In this document: positions 63,830 to 64,000 of the stretch, piece by piece
Layout: every line of letters starts with the position of its first letter
Numbering within the stretch: position 1 is the first letter of the stretch
Virus record (IMG/VR): IMGVR_UViG_3300015261_000001
Span: 174,194-238,193 of that record
Direction: 5' to 3' (one strand)
From: a virus
Length of the DNA: 64,000 nt
The notes under the pieces: generated by a model
Told to the model about the DNA's origin: nothing
The model's database searches: none
What the model saw: the letters and a program-made list of their open reading frames with translations, nothing else
Made by a program: the position numbers and the translations under genes

Positions 63830-64000
63830 TTACTCGCCGTACGGGTTGTCGTAAGGCTCGCTTTCTTGCGTCAGCGCACGAGTGGCGTGATACGCCGAGT
63901 CCAGCATGGAGACCATCCCCAGGCGAGACACGATCGAATCCACCACGTAGTCCACCATGCTTTCCTGGAATGCGTTCGGACCTTCGACAGCTTCCGACGG
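63830..64000 (-). CDS. Hypothetical protein, N-terminus cut by window edge
   Basis: The last 56 residues of a minus-strand gene are visible, ending in QESEPYDNPYGE and a TAA at 63830-63832. The visible part is helical (AFQESMVDYVVDSIVSRLGM) with an acidic, tyrosine-rich tail. GC-rich codon use resembles that of abundant structural genes in this genome. No domain can be assigned from this fragment. Confidence 0.7.
   Translation of the reverse strand, partial: PSEAVEGPNAFQESMVDYVVDSIVSRLGMVSMLDSAYHATRALTQESEPYDNPYGE

Noticed and set aside
1-64000. CRISPR array, tRNA genes or insertion sequences
   Set aside because: No regular direct repeats with spacers, no cloverleaf-like stretch noticed and no transposase frame. 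tRNA absence was judged by eye only and would need a tRNA search.
1-64000. Phage-nucleus or tubulin-spindle genes
   Set aside because: No tubulin G-box (GGGTG-T/S-G) and nothing resembling the shell protein was found; if this is a nucleus-forming phage, those genes lie outside the window.

Overview
This window looks like part of a jumbo myophage genome of the phiKZ/EL/OBP kind, most likely infecting Pseudomonas. The case rests on five things: gene density is near total with no bacterial housekeeping genes; there is a phage-type GroEL-like chaperonin; a cluster of collagen-like, Kelch and lectin-like virion genes is present; most proteins are small, strain-specific and unrecognisable; and an octamer, TATATTAC, lies upstream of minus-strand units and is identical to the published phiKZ early promoter core. 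Assignment to EL/OBP relatives is inference. No terminase, portal, RNA polymerase, tubulin or nuclear-shell gene is recognised here.

Layout. 1-7986: minus-strand run of small unknown genes, including five related genes at 2816-5366 and an AT-rich patch near 4440-5030. 8169-21898: plus-strand virion cluster containing a small structural protein, a 1266-residue collagen-like tail protein, six genes carrying eight copies of a domain ending in GWRPVLEL (with Kelch or FN3-like partners), a DUF4376-type protein, a LamG-like protein and a DUF1353 protein. 21965-49705: long minus-strand accessory region with the chaperonin (31095-32741), many small membrane and exported proteins, a 2OG-Fe(II)-oxygenase-like protein, a GNAT acetyltransferase, a LemA-like/TPM-like membrane pair, a protein with a RuvC-like first motif and an ADP-ribosyltransferase-like protein. 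49797-50885: a single plus-strand gene resembling phiKZ-type internal head proteins. 50945-64000: minus strand again, with paralogue pairs, a 616-residue modular protein, an alanine/glycine-rich protein, a 2H phosphoesterase resembling the anti-CBASS protein Acb1, a DHH phosphoesterase and RNase HI.

Expression. The minus strand is cut into short units by about twenty hairpin terminators, most with U-rich tails, many sharing a CTACC/GGTAG stem base. At least seven units start after TATATTAC or a near variant, often followed by TGAATAA. The only two plus-strand units both begin near ATTTTATG, resembling phiKZ TATG-type late promoters, so early/accessory genes are probably on the minus strand and structural genes on the plus strand.

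Most novel signals: (i) a 30-residue W-x-x-W-Y helix-pair module repeated in about ten otherwise unrelated minus-strand proteins; (ii) an Acb1-like enzyme next to a DHH phosphodiesterase and three mini-protein paralogues; (iii) a family of putative receptor-binding proteins, four of which share the N-terminal tag MIExLL; (iv) the extended promoter consensus. Three small genes of 37, 42, 56 and 52 codons (four in all) were found by reading the sequence between the larger reading frames.
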